Shown in pieces: positions 22,273-34,061 of a stretch of DNA of 64,000 nt. The notes beneath the pieces are model-generated. The model did not search any database, was not told the DNA's origin, and worked only from the letters and a program-made list of their open reading frames with translations. Numbering within the stretch: the stretch's first letter is position 1; each line of letters starts with the position of its first letter. Position numbers and translations under genes: made by a program. The DNA is from Gammaproteobacteria bacterium (GTDB taxonomy: Bacteria > Pseudomonadota > Gammaproteobacteria > Pseudomonadales > Pseudohongiellaceae). The DNA is taken from NCBI GenBank assembly GCA_019654215.1, contig BPDI01000005.1:1-64000 (forward strand), read 5' to 3'.

Positions 22273-22920
22273 ATGCTTGATAAAAAGTATTTTGTGGCTA
22301 TGTGCATATCAGCAACCCTGCTTCTTAGTGGGACTTCTGGTCTCTTTGCCCAAGAAACAGCATTACCTCCACTTGATGAAACTCGCATTGACCGAGTACA
22401 AAAACCCTGGACTGCAGCGGAAGCATCAATTCTTGCTCCCCGAGAGAATAACGGAAGAGTGCTTGGTGTATGGTCAACTTGCGCTAACGCGCCAGCTCTT
22501 TGTAATGCCTGGTTACAATTTACCGATTACCTACTGCAGGAGTCCACCTTACCGATTCGTGACCGTGAGTTATTGATTCTACGAATTGGGTATCTCAATC
22601 AAGGTGCTTATGAGTGGGCTGCCCATCGCGGACTCGCTCTAGCAGTAGGAATTAGCGAAGAAGAGCTAAAGCAAATTACTGTTGGCTCTGCTGATCCTGG
22701 TTGGAGTGAATGGGATATGACACTTTTAAGAGCTGCTGAAGAGCTTCACAAGAATGCTTTGATCACAGATGAAACTTGGGGAGCACTTTCAGCTCGTTAT
22801 ACCAAACGCCAAATGATGGAAACAGTCTTCACGGTAGGTCAGTACAATTTGGTGGCGATGTATCTGAATAGCCTTGGCGTTCAGTTCGAAGAAGGCTGGA
22901 TTGGGCCTCCAATCGATTAG
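22273..22920 (+). CDS. Carboxymuconolactone decarboxylase-family secreted protein
   Basis: LPIRDRELLILRIGYLNQGAYEWAAHRGLALAVGISEEELKQITVG. Confidence 0.87.
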   Translation: MLDKKYFVAMCISATLLLSGTSGLFAQETALPPLDETRIDRVQKPWTAAEASILAPRENNGRVLGVWSTCANAPALCNAWLQFTDYLLQESTLPIRDRELLILRIGYLNQGAYEWAAHRGLALAVGISEEELKQITVGSADPGWSEWDMTLLRAAEELHKNALITDETWGALSARYTKRQMMETVFTVGQYNLVAMYLNSLGVQFEEGWIGPPID

Positions 22921-23176
22921 TTCATTAAAAATCATTCAAATGCGGGAGAATAATAGAAATCAACGCACCGAGGTAGCGCGTTGCTGAGTTGTTCCAGAAT
23001 CCGGGTAATTTGGCCAAGTAGCAGGATGGATTCAAAATTAACAACTACTAAGTTTCTACTAATGGTGACACTTGCCTCGATTCTCTCTGCTCATAAAGAT
23101 TAGTTAGACCTTGCGTAATTCGAGTGATACTTTAACTGTCATTCTTAGTATTTTTGTTAAATTGGGATTGATATAA

Positions 23177-23773
23177 ATGACTCGAATAAAGATCATGGTA
23201 AAAATAGTTTCTCTTTCATTTGCTTCCTTTCTTGCTTACTTCTCCTTCGCCCAAAACAGCGGGTGGATAACACTTATTGATGGCACCGAAGGAATGGACA
23301 ACTTCAATATAGTTGGCGATGCAAACTGGCATACTGATGCGTCTTCAATTCGTGCCACTGAAGGCAGCGGAGCTTCCTGGTTGGTCACCAAAGAAAGCTA
23401 CAGCGATTTTGTTCTTCGTGTTGAGTTCTGGGCCAGCCATGATGCAAATAGCGGCATTTATATGCGCTGTCAGGAACCTACTCAAATTACCGATCGCAAT
23501 TGCTATGAAGCAAACATATTTGACCAGCGTCCTGATCTTTCTTATGGAACCGGAGGTATTGTCCACGTCGCTGCTGTTGAGGAACCCTATCCAAAGGTTG
23601 GGGATAAATGGAATGTTTATAAGATCACTGCAGATGGTGATCATTTGTTAGTTGAATTGAATGGCGATGTAACTGCAGATGTTAGAGATAGCCAGATGTC
23701 CGAAGGGCCTATTGGTTTGCAATGGGGAAGAGGAACACTGCGCTTCCGTAAAGTGGAGATTATGGAGCTCTAA
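23177..23773 (+). CDS. DUF1080 / 3-keto-disaccharide hydrolase-like secreted protein
   Basis: WITLIDGTEGMDNFNIVGDANWHTDASSIRATEG...SDFVLRVEFWASHDANSGIYMRCQEP...NCYEANIFDQRPD. Confidence 0.85.
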   Translation: MTRIKIMVKIVSLSFASFLAYFSFAQNSGWITLIDGTEGMDNFNIVGDANWHTDASSIRATEGSGASWLVTKESYSDFVLRVEFWASHDANSGIYMRCQEPTQITDRNCYEANIFDQRPDLSYGTGGIVHVAAVEEPYPKVGDKWNVYKITADGDHLLVELNGDVTADVRDSQMSEGPIGLQWGRGTLRFRKVEIMEL

Positions 23774-23786
23774 AAATTTAGTAAAA

Positions 23787-23820
23787 GAAAAAGGCCGACT
23801 AAATAAACCGGCCTTTTTCC
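23787..23820. terminator. Bidirectional intrinsic terminator between convergent genes
   Basis: AAAAGGCCG-ACTAAATAAAC-CGGCCTTTTT stem with T-tracts on both strands. Confidence 0.8.
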
Positions 23821-23840
23821 TTGAGAACTAAATACTTCAA

Positions 23841-24725
23841 CTAGTACTCATCATATCCTTCGGTGAACTCAATACGTACACCGCGTGGATCGATGATGTA
23901 GGCAATGTTTAAATCAATTGCTGGAATCTCACGGTATGGCACCTGAAATTCAATGCCAGCGGCTTCAAGGCGGCGGCAGAATTCTTCCAGGCCATCAATT
24001 TCAAAACCGATATGATCAATGGCAGTACCCTGGGTCGCAGCGCGATCTGAGCTGCCACCACCAAAACTTAAATTCATCCCTGGAACATTAGTGGTCGTTG
24101 CAATAGCTCCACGAGGTCGGACTTCAAGATTGAACACTTCGGTGTACCAGGCTAATAATTCTTCATGCTCTGGTGTATTGAAGTGAATATGGTAGCCGGT
24201 CACTTCCTGTTGCAGCCCCTGGTCTTCCTGCAGTTCAACCCGCGCACCATTAGGAAAATCGACAAAGGCATTAACCTGACCTTCGGCTCCGATGAAAGTG
24301 TCTCCAGTAAATCCGTTTGGTGGACTCGGAAATTGTTCAGCCCATAGAGCAGTAGTCACTGGCAACCCATCGGCGCGCCACTTATCTAGAAACATTTCCA
24401 TGTTGCGAACTTTGACACCAAAATGATCCATGGCAGATTGGCTGGAAGGCATAGTTGGATCACTTGGTGATAATGCAACTAATGTATTGTTAAGTACGAT
24501 TGCCGTGAGCAGCGGATCACCATTTGCATTCTGACCTTTTCTAACAGTACGGCCACCAAAGTGATCTTCAAGAATTTGTATGTGTCGATCCATATCCGAC
24601 ACATTTAAATGGACGTGGCCATAGGTCAGTCCATCACCATTGAAACTCGCCAGCATCTGACTATAGGCAGAAACAGATAGTAAGCCAGTTAACGCGAGTG
24701 AGAAGAGTGCTGAGAAAATTCGCAT
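23841..24725 (-). CDS. VOC-family (glyoxalase/bleomycin resistance-like) secreted protein
   Basis: YGHVHLNVSDMDRHIQILEDHFGG; HIHFNTPEHEELLAWYTEVF; IDHIGFEIDGLEEFCRRLEAAGI. Confidence 0.88.
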   Translation of the reverse strand: MRIFSALFSLALTGLLSVSAYSQMLASFNGDGLTYGHVHLNVSDMDRHIQILEDHFGGRTVRKGQNANGDPLLTAIVLNNTLVALSPSDPTMPSSQSAMDHFGVKVRNMEMFLDKWRADGLPVTTALWAEQFPSPPNGFTGDTFIGAEGQVNAFVDFPNGARVELQEDQGLQQEVTGYHIHFNTPEHEELLAWYTEVFNLEVRPRGAIATTTNVPGMNLSFGGGSSDRAATQGTAIDHIGFEIDGLEEFCRRLEAAGIEFQVPYREIPAIDLNIAYIIDPRGVRIEFTEGYDEY

Positions 24726-24948
24726 TTCATTCCTCCGAGTTTTCATTCTTATTTCAAGTCATTATTACCTACCCACCGAGCATAAAACTATTGCTTTCTC
24801 TAGTCTATGCATGGGCAATTCTTTGGCCTTGATAAACCATTGTTCAGGTCGGGAAAGCGCCGTAAACTCTGATTCTTCGGGAATTGTAAATTTGTGTGTC
24901 ACTGTCTAAATTCTCAGTCAACTCGCAGATAATCACTAGGAAAAACGC

Positions 24949-26100
24949 GTGAAGCTATTTGGCAAGATATTCTTCTTAATTGTATTTAACACGATCTACG
25001 TGAACAGCACGGCCCAGGGTAATTTTCCACGGGTGACAGTTGAGCCATTCGGCACTTTAAATGATGGCAGAGATGTTCAATTATTCACGCTCAGAAATAC
25101 TGCAGGAATGACAGTCGAGATTATCGATCTCGGAGGAACCATCGTAAGTCTGCATGCAGCTGATGCGCAAGGTAACTTTACTGATGTGACAACTGGCTTC
25201 GATAATCCACAGCGCTATTTTGACGGTGCCGGTTCTGCTGGGGCCATAGTTGGACGCTATGCTAATCGAATTGCGAATGGACGATTCATTCTTGATGGTG
25301 TTGAATATTCGTTAGCGCAAAATAATGGTGACAATGCAATCCATGGAGGATTGCTTGGCTTTGATAAAAAAATCTGGGAAGCTGAATTTTCCGCTAGAGG
25401 CGATGCCGCGGTATTGGAGTTAGCTACTGTCAGTCCAGATGGAGAAGAAGGTTATCCTGGACGGGTCGAAGTTACAGTTACCTATACTCTTAACGATCAG
25501 AGCCAATTAGTTATTGATTACCTAGCGACAACCGATAAAGCAACAGTGATTAATCTAACTAACCACGCCTACTTTAATTTGGACGGGCATGATGCAGGTT
25601 CAATTCTTGATCACGAAATCAAGATCAATGCTGATCGGTTTACTCCGGTTGATAATGAGTCGATTCCTACTGGAGAAATTGCAAGTGTTGCAAATACTCC
25701 ACTTGATTTTCGCAATGCAAAACCTATCGGTCGGGATATCGAGTCTAGCCATCAGCAAATCCAGTTTGGTTCTGGTTTCGATCACAATTTTGTAATCAAT
25801 CATGAAGGACCTGGAGCTGTGTCATTAGCTGCTTCAGTTTTTTCTGCAGCCTCTGGGCGAACTATGAATGTCTACACTGATCAACCCGGCATGCAGTTCT
25901 ATACTGGCAACTTTCTGCGGGGCAATCTCATTGGCAAAGATGGTAGACCCTATGAACGACGTTTCGCCTTTTGTTTGGAAACACAGCACTACCCCGACAG
26001 TCCCAACAAAGCAGGATTTCCCTCAACTGTCTTGCGACCCGGAGAGCGCTACGAAACTAGTACCATCTATGAATTTGGGTCGCGTCCTATCGACAATTAG
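24949..26100 (+). CDS. galM: Aldose 1-epimerase
   Basis: VGRYANRIANGRFILDGVEYSLAQNNGDNAIHGG; NLTNHAYFNLDGHDAGSILDHEI; FCLETQHYPDSPN; GTG start. Confidence 0.93.
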   Translation: MKLFGKIFFLIVFNTIYVNSTAQGNFPRVTVEPFGTLNDGRDVQLFTLRNTAGMTVEIIDLGGTIVSLHAADAQGNFTDVTTGFDNPQRYFDGAGSAGAIVGRYANRIANGRFILDGVEYSLAQNNGDNAIHGGLLGFDKKIWEAEFSARGDAAVLELATVSPDGEEGYPGRVEVTVTYTLNDQSQLVIDYLATTDKATVINLTNHAYFNLDGHDAGSILDHEIKINADRFTPVDNESIPTGEIASVANTPLDFRNAKPIGRDIESSHQQIQFGSGFDHNFVINHEGPGAVSLAASVFSAASGRTMNVYTDQPGMQFYTGNFLRGNLIGKDGRPYERRFAFCLETQHYPDSPNKAGFPSTVLRPGERYETSTIYEFGSRPIDN

Positions 26101-26205
26101 ATTGCATTGAAATCGTTACGAAAACTTACAATCTAATCGTCCTAAGCCCTCGGTTTCATTAGATTTTTGAACGCTTAGAATTTAATATAACAGGAGACCT
26201 TTTGG

Positions 26206-26388
26206 GTGGTTACCGGCTACTCGGCTGAGGGAATTGACGCAGAAGCCCTAAAGCAGGGGCTGAACAGAGAATGGCCACAGCTACATAAAAAAAAGAAAAA
26301 TACAGGAGTTCCTATAGAAAATGAATTCTGGGAAATTACTCAAGCCAATTTTGGTGCTGACAGCGTTATTTGTTTCCATGCATAGTTT
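26206..26388 (+). pseudogene. Coding-like fragment overlapping the start of the DUF1549/DUF1553 gene
   Basis: CAGGAG SD-like then GTG; reads VVTGYSAEGIDAEALKQGLNREWPQLHKKKKNTGVPIEN before overlapping the downstream gene out of frame. Confidence 0.3.
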
Positions 26389-29300
26389 TGGGCAAGCTAA
26401 CGACTCTCCGACTTATACCGAAGATATTCTCCCGATTTTTACGAGCACGTGTTTGGATTGTCATGGTCCAGATGAAGCACGGCGCATGCTTAATCTGCGC
26501 CTAGACACTCAAGATTTTCTAAGAAGCCACATAGTTCCAGGAGATCCAGAAGCCAGCTTGATCTTTCAGCGCATAACAGTGGAAGACGGCATTCGAGTTA
26601 TGCCCCCAACTTCTAGTGGCAGAACTCTCACCGCTGAACAAATTGAAACTGTACGCCTGTGGATCGTTAGTGGCGCGGAGTGGGGGACAGAGCTGACAGG
26701 AGATGAAAGAGCAGAATTAGAACAAGCGGCTGAACGACAGGTAGTATTCGCAAGAGAGGTGCGACCGATACTTTCACGCAATTGTTTTCAGTGTCACGGC
26801 CCCGATGATCAAAATCGGCAAATGGGATTACGGCTCGATAACCCAGAAGGATTTGCCGGTCACCCTGGCGCATTCGGTGGGCCGGCAGTTATTCCGGGTA
26901 ATGCTGAAGACAGCTTGATGTATCAACGCATCACTGCTGAAGCGGAATCGTTTCGTATGCCGCGGGATCGGGAAGCCTTAACTCCAGACGAGATCGAAAC
27001 GATCCGCCTTTGGATAAACCAGGGAGCGCAATGGGAAAGTCATTGGGCGTTTATTCCACCAGAACTGCCAACTTTACCAAATACCAGTAATCCGAATTGG
27101 ATCAAAAATTCTATCGACAATTTTTTCTTAGAACGACTCGACCAGGAAGGATTATCTCCTTCTGTTGAAGCAGATAAGGCAACTCTCATCAGAAGGGTGA
27201 CTTTAGATCTTACTGGTCTTCCGCCGACACTCGAAGACGTAGATGCGTTTCTCGCAGATAACTCCCCTAACGCTTACGAAAAAGTCATAGATCGTTTACT
27301 GCAGTCGACCCGTTTTGGTGAGCGTATGGCGGTGGACTGGCTGGATGCTGCCCGTTATGCCGACACTAATGGTTACCAAACCGATGGTGAGCGCACCATG
27401 TGGCGCTGGCGTGACTGGGTAATTAATGCCTTTAACGACAACATGCCTTTCGATCAATTTACAGTCGAACAGCTAGCGGGTGACATGTTGCCCAATGCGA
27501 CATTGGATCAACGTATTGCCACTGCATTTAATCGCAACCATAGTCTGAATGCCGAAGGCGGTATCGTTCCCGAAGAATTTTTAATCGAATACGCAGTAGA
27601 TCGAGTTGCAACAACTTCCACTATCTGGTTGGGATTAACAATGGGTTGCGCCCGATGTCATGACCATAAGTTTGATCCATTACAACAGAGAGAGTTTTAC
27701 GAATTCTCTGCCTTCTTCAATAACATCGATGAACGAGGCAAGGGATTTAAATATGTAAACTCGCCACCATTCATTGCCGCACCAACAAATTCGCAACAAG
27801 AGCAACTTGATGAGTTGGATGGCAGACTAGCCCAAGCGCGGGTGGAATTCGCTGCAATGGAAGAAGCAATTGAGTTAGCACAGGAACAGTGGGAAGACGC
27901 CTTGCTCGGTGCCACTGATATCGATGCAGAAGTGGACTGGAATCTTAGAGATGGCCTGGTCGTGCACCATCCATTGGATGGAGATATTTCTGGAGTGCAT
28001 GCCGGTAGCTTGGCTGAAGCAACGCTAGAAAATGGTCTTCCTCACTTCGTAGATGGCCGCATCGGTGCAGCCGCTAATTTCGACGGCGAGCGCTACATTA
28101 CTGCAGGCACTTCTCCAAATCTTGGTTACGAAAATGAGTTCACACTCTCTGCCTGGGTCTTTCCAACCACTGACACTGGCGTAATTTTTTCGCGAGCTAA
28201 CGAAGGTGACCAGGGTGAAGTAGGTTGGGGAATTTATCTCGAAGAGGGCAAGCTGCGTCTTAATCTTACGACAAGGGTATTAGATGATGGAGTTGCAGCG
28301 GAAACAATTCACTCGGTCCAGTTAAATCGTTGGCAACATATCACTGCCACTTATGATGGTTCGAAGACACCGGGAGGTATGCGAGTTTATATAGATGGTG
28401 TAAGTCAGGAGCTTGAGGGATTGCTCGATCTGGTTGGCAACAGGTTGCCTCAACGCTATCCGCTTCGCATCGGAGCCAGTGGCTCATCTAAACCAAACTT
28501 TCAGGGTAATCTCGATGATGTGCGCATTTACGATCGGGTGCTTACACCAGAAGAAGTAGCGGTGCTTGCCACTGTAGATTCGATTTCTCAAATCGCTCGC
28601 ATTGACAGCGCAGATCGAACGACAGCGCAATCCGATAAAATGCGCTTAAGTTTCCTTAATCAATATGCATCGCCGGATATTCGCGCTGCCTATTCAGAAG
28701 TGAGAGAGCTTGAGCGGGAACGCAAACATATGTGGGATGGATTCCCAACGGTAATGGTGATGGAAGAAATGTTTCCACGCCGTCCAACTTACCGACTTAA
28801 TCGCGGCGTTTATGACGCACCAGCCGAAGAAGTTTTCCCAGGAACGCCTTCTATTCTTCCGCCCATGCCTGATGGCGAAAAGAATCGACTGACCTTTGCT
28901 AACTGGTTGGTCAATCCTGAAAACCCACTTACCAGTCGTGTGGCAGTAAACCGTTTCTGGCAATCGTACTTCGGCTCCGGTTTAGTTAAGACGGCAGACA
29001 ACTTTGGTTCGCAAGGTGAGTTTCCATCTCATCCCGAATTGCTGGATTGGTTATCAGTGACATTTCAAGAGTCTGGCTGGGATATTAAAGAAATGCAGCG
29101 CTTAATTGTGACAAGTGCCACCTATCGACAATCTTCCGCGGTCACGCCCGAAATGGCAGAGATGGATCCGGAGAATCGATTGCTTTCTCGTGCCACGCGC
29201 ATGCGATTACCGGCGCAGATGATTCGTGACCAGGCCTTAGCAATTTCTGGATTACTAACGGAACGGATCGGAGGTCCATCAGTGGGTCCATACCAGCCGG

Positions 29301-29820
29301 ACGGACTCTGGGATGACATAGTAGAGCGCGGCCAGGAATATCGACTGTCTACGGGTGATGATTTGTATCGTCGAAGTCTGTACACATTCTGGAAGAGAAC
29401 GCGACCGGCGCCTGCCATGATTACCTTCGATTCATCGACGCGGGAAACCCATATCGTGTCGTCAACTCGCACGAATACCCCGTTACAAGCACTGAATTTA
29501 ATGAACGATGTGACCTATGTCGAAGCGGCCCGTGCATTGGCCCAGCGTGCGATGCAGCAGGGCGAATCGGCAAATGACAGTCTGGTGATATGTATAGACT
29601 CGCCACCGCCCGCGAGCCGAATGCTAATGTGCTTTCCATACTCGCCGGTGCTTATTCCATGCATTTGGAAGTGTATGAATCCGATCGGGCAGCCGCACTG
29701 CAACTTATTTCAGAGGGTGAGTCCCCCCGTGATGAGACTTTAGATATTGCGGAATTAGCTGCCTATCAGATGGTAGCCAGCTTAATAATGAATCTGGATG
29801 GAACAATAACCAGGGATTAA
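26321..29820 (+). CDS. PSD1-type cytochrome c / DUF1549 / LamG / DUF1553 protein, 3' frameshift
   Basis: Two N-terminal CxxCH (CLDCHGPDEARR, CFQCHGPDDQNR); DUF1549 RVTLDLTGLPPTLEDV; CARCHDHKFDP; LamG-like insert FTLSAWVFPTTDTG...DDVRIYDRVLTPEEV; DUF1553 RVAVNRFWQSYFG; C-terminus continues in ORF 29590-29820. Confidence 0.93.
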
Positions 29821-29824
29821 AACT

Positions 29825-31275
29825 ATGAACCCAGTTGATGATCGCAAACAACAGTTAACGCGTCGTAGTTTTTTAAGTTTGAGTAGCACCTGCTTAGGTG
29901 CGGCCGCGCTAAATTCTTTACTTGCACAAGATAGCTTTGCTCAAACCGGTCAGGCTTTTGGCGGCCTCTCAGGATTGCCTCACTTCGCACCTAAAGCGAA
30001 ACGTGTCATCTATTTGTTTCAGTCTGGTGGACCTTCACAGCATGAACTTTGGGATTACAAACCCAAGTTGAAAGACTTGGTTGGTGAAGAACTTCCCCTT
30101 CGGTTCGCGGCAATCAGCGGGTAACTGCGATGACATCAGGGCAGTTAAGTTTTCCTCTGGTTCCCTCGGTTTATGAATTTGCGCAGCATGGTCAGTCAGG
30201 TGCGTGGGTCAGCGAGTTAATGCCTCACACGGCAAAGATCGTAGACGATCTGGCTTTTATTAAAACCATGCATACTGAAGCCATTAATCATGATCCAGGT
30301 ATTACTTTCTTTCAGACTGGTGCTCAACTTGCTGGACGCCCAAGTATTGGCGCCTGGTTAGATTATGGTTTGGGTAGCATGAATCAAGATTTGCCTTCGT
30401 TTGTAGCTATGGTTTCCATCGGCAGCGGTAATGGGGGCCAACCACTGTATGACCGACTATGGGGAAGTGGGTTTCTCCCCACCCGGCATCAAGGAGTAAA
30501 GTTTTTAGCGAGTGGTGACCCGGTTCTTTATCTATCAAATCCACCAGGCGTGAATAGTTCAACCCGTCGCCGCTTTCTCGATGATTTGGTGCGATTGAAT
30601 GAGCTAACTCAGGAAGAATATGGTGATGCGGAAACCAGAACGCGAATTTCCCAATACGAAATGGCGTATCGCATGCAAACATCCGTACCAGAACTCAATG
30701 ATTTATCCGATGAATCACAAGCAACCTTGGATCGTTACGGCCCTGATGTTTTGAAACCAGGTTCTTTTGCCAGAAATTGTTTATTAGCGCGACGTCTGGC
30801 TGAAAGAGATGTTCGTTTTATTCAGTTATTCCACCGTGGCTGGGATCAACATACTCGCTTACCAAGTGGCATTCAGAATCAGGCAAGAGACGTAGATCAG
30901 CCTCAAGCAGCGCTGGTACAAGATCTGAAAGAACGCGGCCTGCTTGATGACACTTTAGTAGTTTGGGGAGGTGAGTTTGGTCGGAGCGTTTATTGCCAGG
31001 GCAAGTTTACTGAAGAAGTTTATGGTCGCGATCATCATCCACGTTGCTTCACCATGTGGATGGCTGGCGGAGGAGTAAAACCAGGTGTCACCTACGGTGA
31101 AACCGATGACTTCTCTTACAATATTGTGCAGGATCCTGTACATGTGCATGATCTTCATGCAACCATATTTCACTTGTTAGGAATAGATCACACAAGACTT
31201 ACTTATCATTATCAGGGTAGGGATTTTCGCTTAACCGATGTTAGTGGCAGAATTATCGAACCTATTCTAGCCTAG
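29825..31275 (+). CDS. DUF1501 family secreted protein, frameshifted
   Basis: [21 protein letters not shown] leader; [21 protein letters not shown]...; [29 protein letters not shown]; frame restored by one extra C in 30095-30098 giving [19 protein letters not shown]. Confidence 0.92.
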
Positions 31276-31414
31276 TTATCAAAGAGCAAGTCTATAACCA
31301 CAGCATTGGAAAACGGTGCTGACTATTCCCTCTTGTAGCCTTACTTCCTCGCGTTTGTTAGCCTAAGCCATCGCTATTGCTGATATGGAAATATTGAAAA
31401 TTTAGGTTAATAGA

Positions 31415-32019
31415 ATGAAGCGTATCGAATTGGAGGGTCCAGACCCTCACTTTATTGGCTGTTGGAATTTAGAGCAGGATTCTCTTTGTGATGCGCTGGT
31501 CGAATTTTTTGAAACGCACCAGGATAAACAGGAAGCAGGAAAATCTGCCGGCGGTGTAGATCTTGAAGTCAAGAATTCTACAGACATCACCGTTCATCCT
31601 CGGATCTGGAATCCGATGAGTACAAAGCTATAAGAGAATACATAGACCGTCTATTTGATTGCTTTAAAGATTACACCAAGCATTTTCCCTTTTCTGGGAC
31701 AGATCATGCCCAATACGGATATGGGGTCTTTCAACTTTCCAAAAATATTTTCCCCGGTGGCCATTTCAAATTGCCTCACAGTGAACGCACCTCGATCCAA
31801 AACTTTTTTAGAATACTTGCCTGGATGAGTTATCTGAATGATGTTGAAGACGGCGGAACTACGACATTTACTCAACAAAAAATTGAAGTAACCCCAGAGA
31901 AAGGCAAGACAATGATCTGGCCTGCGGAATGGACTCATGCCCATGCTGGGAACCTTGTTAATGTGGGTGAGAAATACATAATTACCGGCTGGATGCATTT
32001 TCCCCACGAAGTCAGATAA
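31415..32019 (+). CDS. 2OG-Fe(II) oxygenase-like (prolyl 4-hydroxylase-like) protein, frameshifted
   Basis: FFRILAWMSYLNDVEDGGTTTFTQQKIEVTPEKGKTMIWPAEWTHAHAG; frame change near 31600. Confidence 0.7.
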
Positions 32020-32078
32020 ACTGATTGAGTAAATCAAAAAGTCGTAATTTTTTATCTAATCTGCAGTTTAAATTTTTC

Positions 32079-33592
32079 ATGAACGATTCCAAGATTAAAA
32101 ATATTGTGATTCTCGGCGGAGGAACCGCGGGATGGATGGCCGCAAATCTTTTACACAAAAAATGGCAACATCTTGGAATTCAAGTCACGGTCGTTGAGTC
32201 ACCAGACATTGGAATTATCGGTGTGGGTGAAGGTTCCACTCCACTATTAAAGGTATTTTTCGATTCGCTTGATATAGAAGAATCAGAATGGATGCCGGCA
32301 TGTAACGCTACTTATAAGAATGGTATTAGTTTTGTTGATTGGTCTACGGTTGCCGGATATGAAAGCTATTTTCATCCATTTCCAACCAGTCTGGATTTTG
32401 CGACTTTTGGTTTTCTCTATAAGTATTCCACACTCAGAAGACAAGGACTTGATTTATTAGCCCATCCGAACCGCTTTTCGTTGCTGGCTAATCTAACCGA
32501 AAAGCGATTGGCGCCACTTCCAGCCGAAAGTTTCCCTTTCCATTTTCAATACGGTTATCACTTCGATTCCGTGTTGATTGGCAAATTTCTACGCGAACGC
32601 GCTAAAGAAAAAGGGGTTAATCATATTGAAGCCACTGTAGAGAGTGTTGAACAACATGACAACGGCGACATAAAGTCTTTAAAACTTAATACCGGAGAAG
32701 AATTATCAGCGGACTTCTTTGTCGACTGTTCTGGATTCGCTCAATTCTGATTCAGAAGACTTTGAAAGTTCGCTTTCTTCCATTTGCAGAAAACCTTTTT
32801 AATGATTCTGCAATTGCAGTACCTACAGAAATCGATCCAAACCTGCCTTCAGAAACTATTTCCACAGCATTGTCGAATGGTTGGGTATGGAAAATTCCTC
32901 TTACTAATCGTTTTGGCAATGGTTACGTGTACAGTTCGCAGTACACAACTCCTGATGAAGCAGAAACAGAGCTCAGAACACATTTGGGAATTCTTGAAAG
33001 CGACGCGGAAGCGCGTCACTTAAAAATGAAAGTCGGTAGAACAGAACAAACCTGGTGCAACAATTGTGTGGCAATAGGGCTTTCCCAGGGGTTCATTGAA
33101 CCATTTGAAGCCACTGCTCTGCAGTTCGTTTACTCAACTATCGATGAGTTCTCAACTGCATTCGAAGAAGGGGATTTCACTAATCAATACCAAGAAGATT
33201 TTAACGACCGCATGAATAAGAATTTTGAAGGCATTCGCGATTACATCGTCTTGCACTATAAGGCTAATTCGAGAATCGATACGCAATACTGGATCGATAA
33301 TCGAGAAAACCAGAATCTCTCAGACAACCTCAAAGAGATGCTGAATGTTTGGTATGGCATCGAAGATTTGGAAGCCGCACTGACCCGCCTCAATATTGGC
33401 CAGTATTATTCACAACGATCTTGGACCTGCTTGCTTGCCGGCGTGGGTATATTTCCGCGTCAGGAAAATTTATCAGTAGCAGATGAAGCCAATAGGCTGG
33501 CAGCGCAGTCTGACCTGGATTATGTTGATAAGTTTATAGCCGGTTGTTCTTTAAATTTTCAACCCCATGCAAGAGTGCTCGTGAGTGACTAA
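32079..33592 (+). CDS. Flavin-dependent tryptophan halogenase-family protein, frameshifted
   Basis: NIVILGGGTAGWMAANLL FAD motif; GWVWKIPL (WxWxIP halogenase motif); QGFIEPFEATALQF; frame restored near 32741 by one T giving GFASILIQKTLKVRF. Confidence 0.9.
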
Positions 33593-34061
33593 ACCTTCCA
33601 AATCAATCCAAAATTGAGTTTTGCCCATCAATTAGATCGTATTTCCAGTGAGATCATTCAATTAGCAGAGATCATGGTTTATTTTTAGCACTGCCAACTA
33701 TTAATTTGAGCGCGATTTTTTTTTGTTTTTATGAAATCCTCATATTTCGGCGGCCTAGAGTTGTTTTTTGCTTAAAAAAGTTACTTTTTGTAACATATTC
33801 CTTAACGAGCATTCGCTCGATATTTATTGTCACAGATTGTCATAATAACGCTTGACTGATAAGTGAACCGGTGATGTTATTGCAGGCTAGTAAGTCTGTG
33901 TGTTCGGCGCAGTTGGCCCTTTGGAATCGCAAATTCTAGAAGATTCGAATGCCACAAGTTACTGGATTACAGGCTCTTCTAGCTGCATTTCTTGATCTTG
34001 CAGCATCGATGCTAATTAAAGAAAAATAAGTAGTAAAAATATCAAGAGAGAGGAAGTTTTT

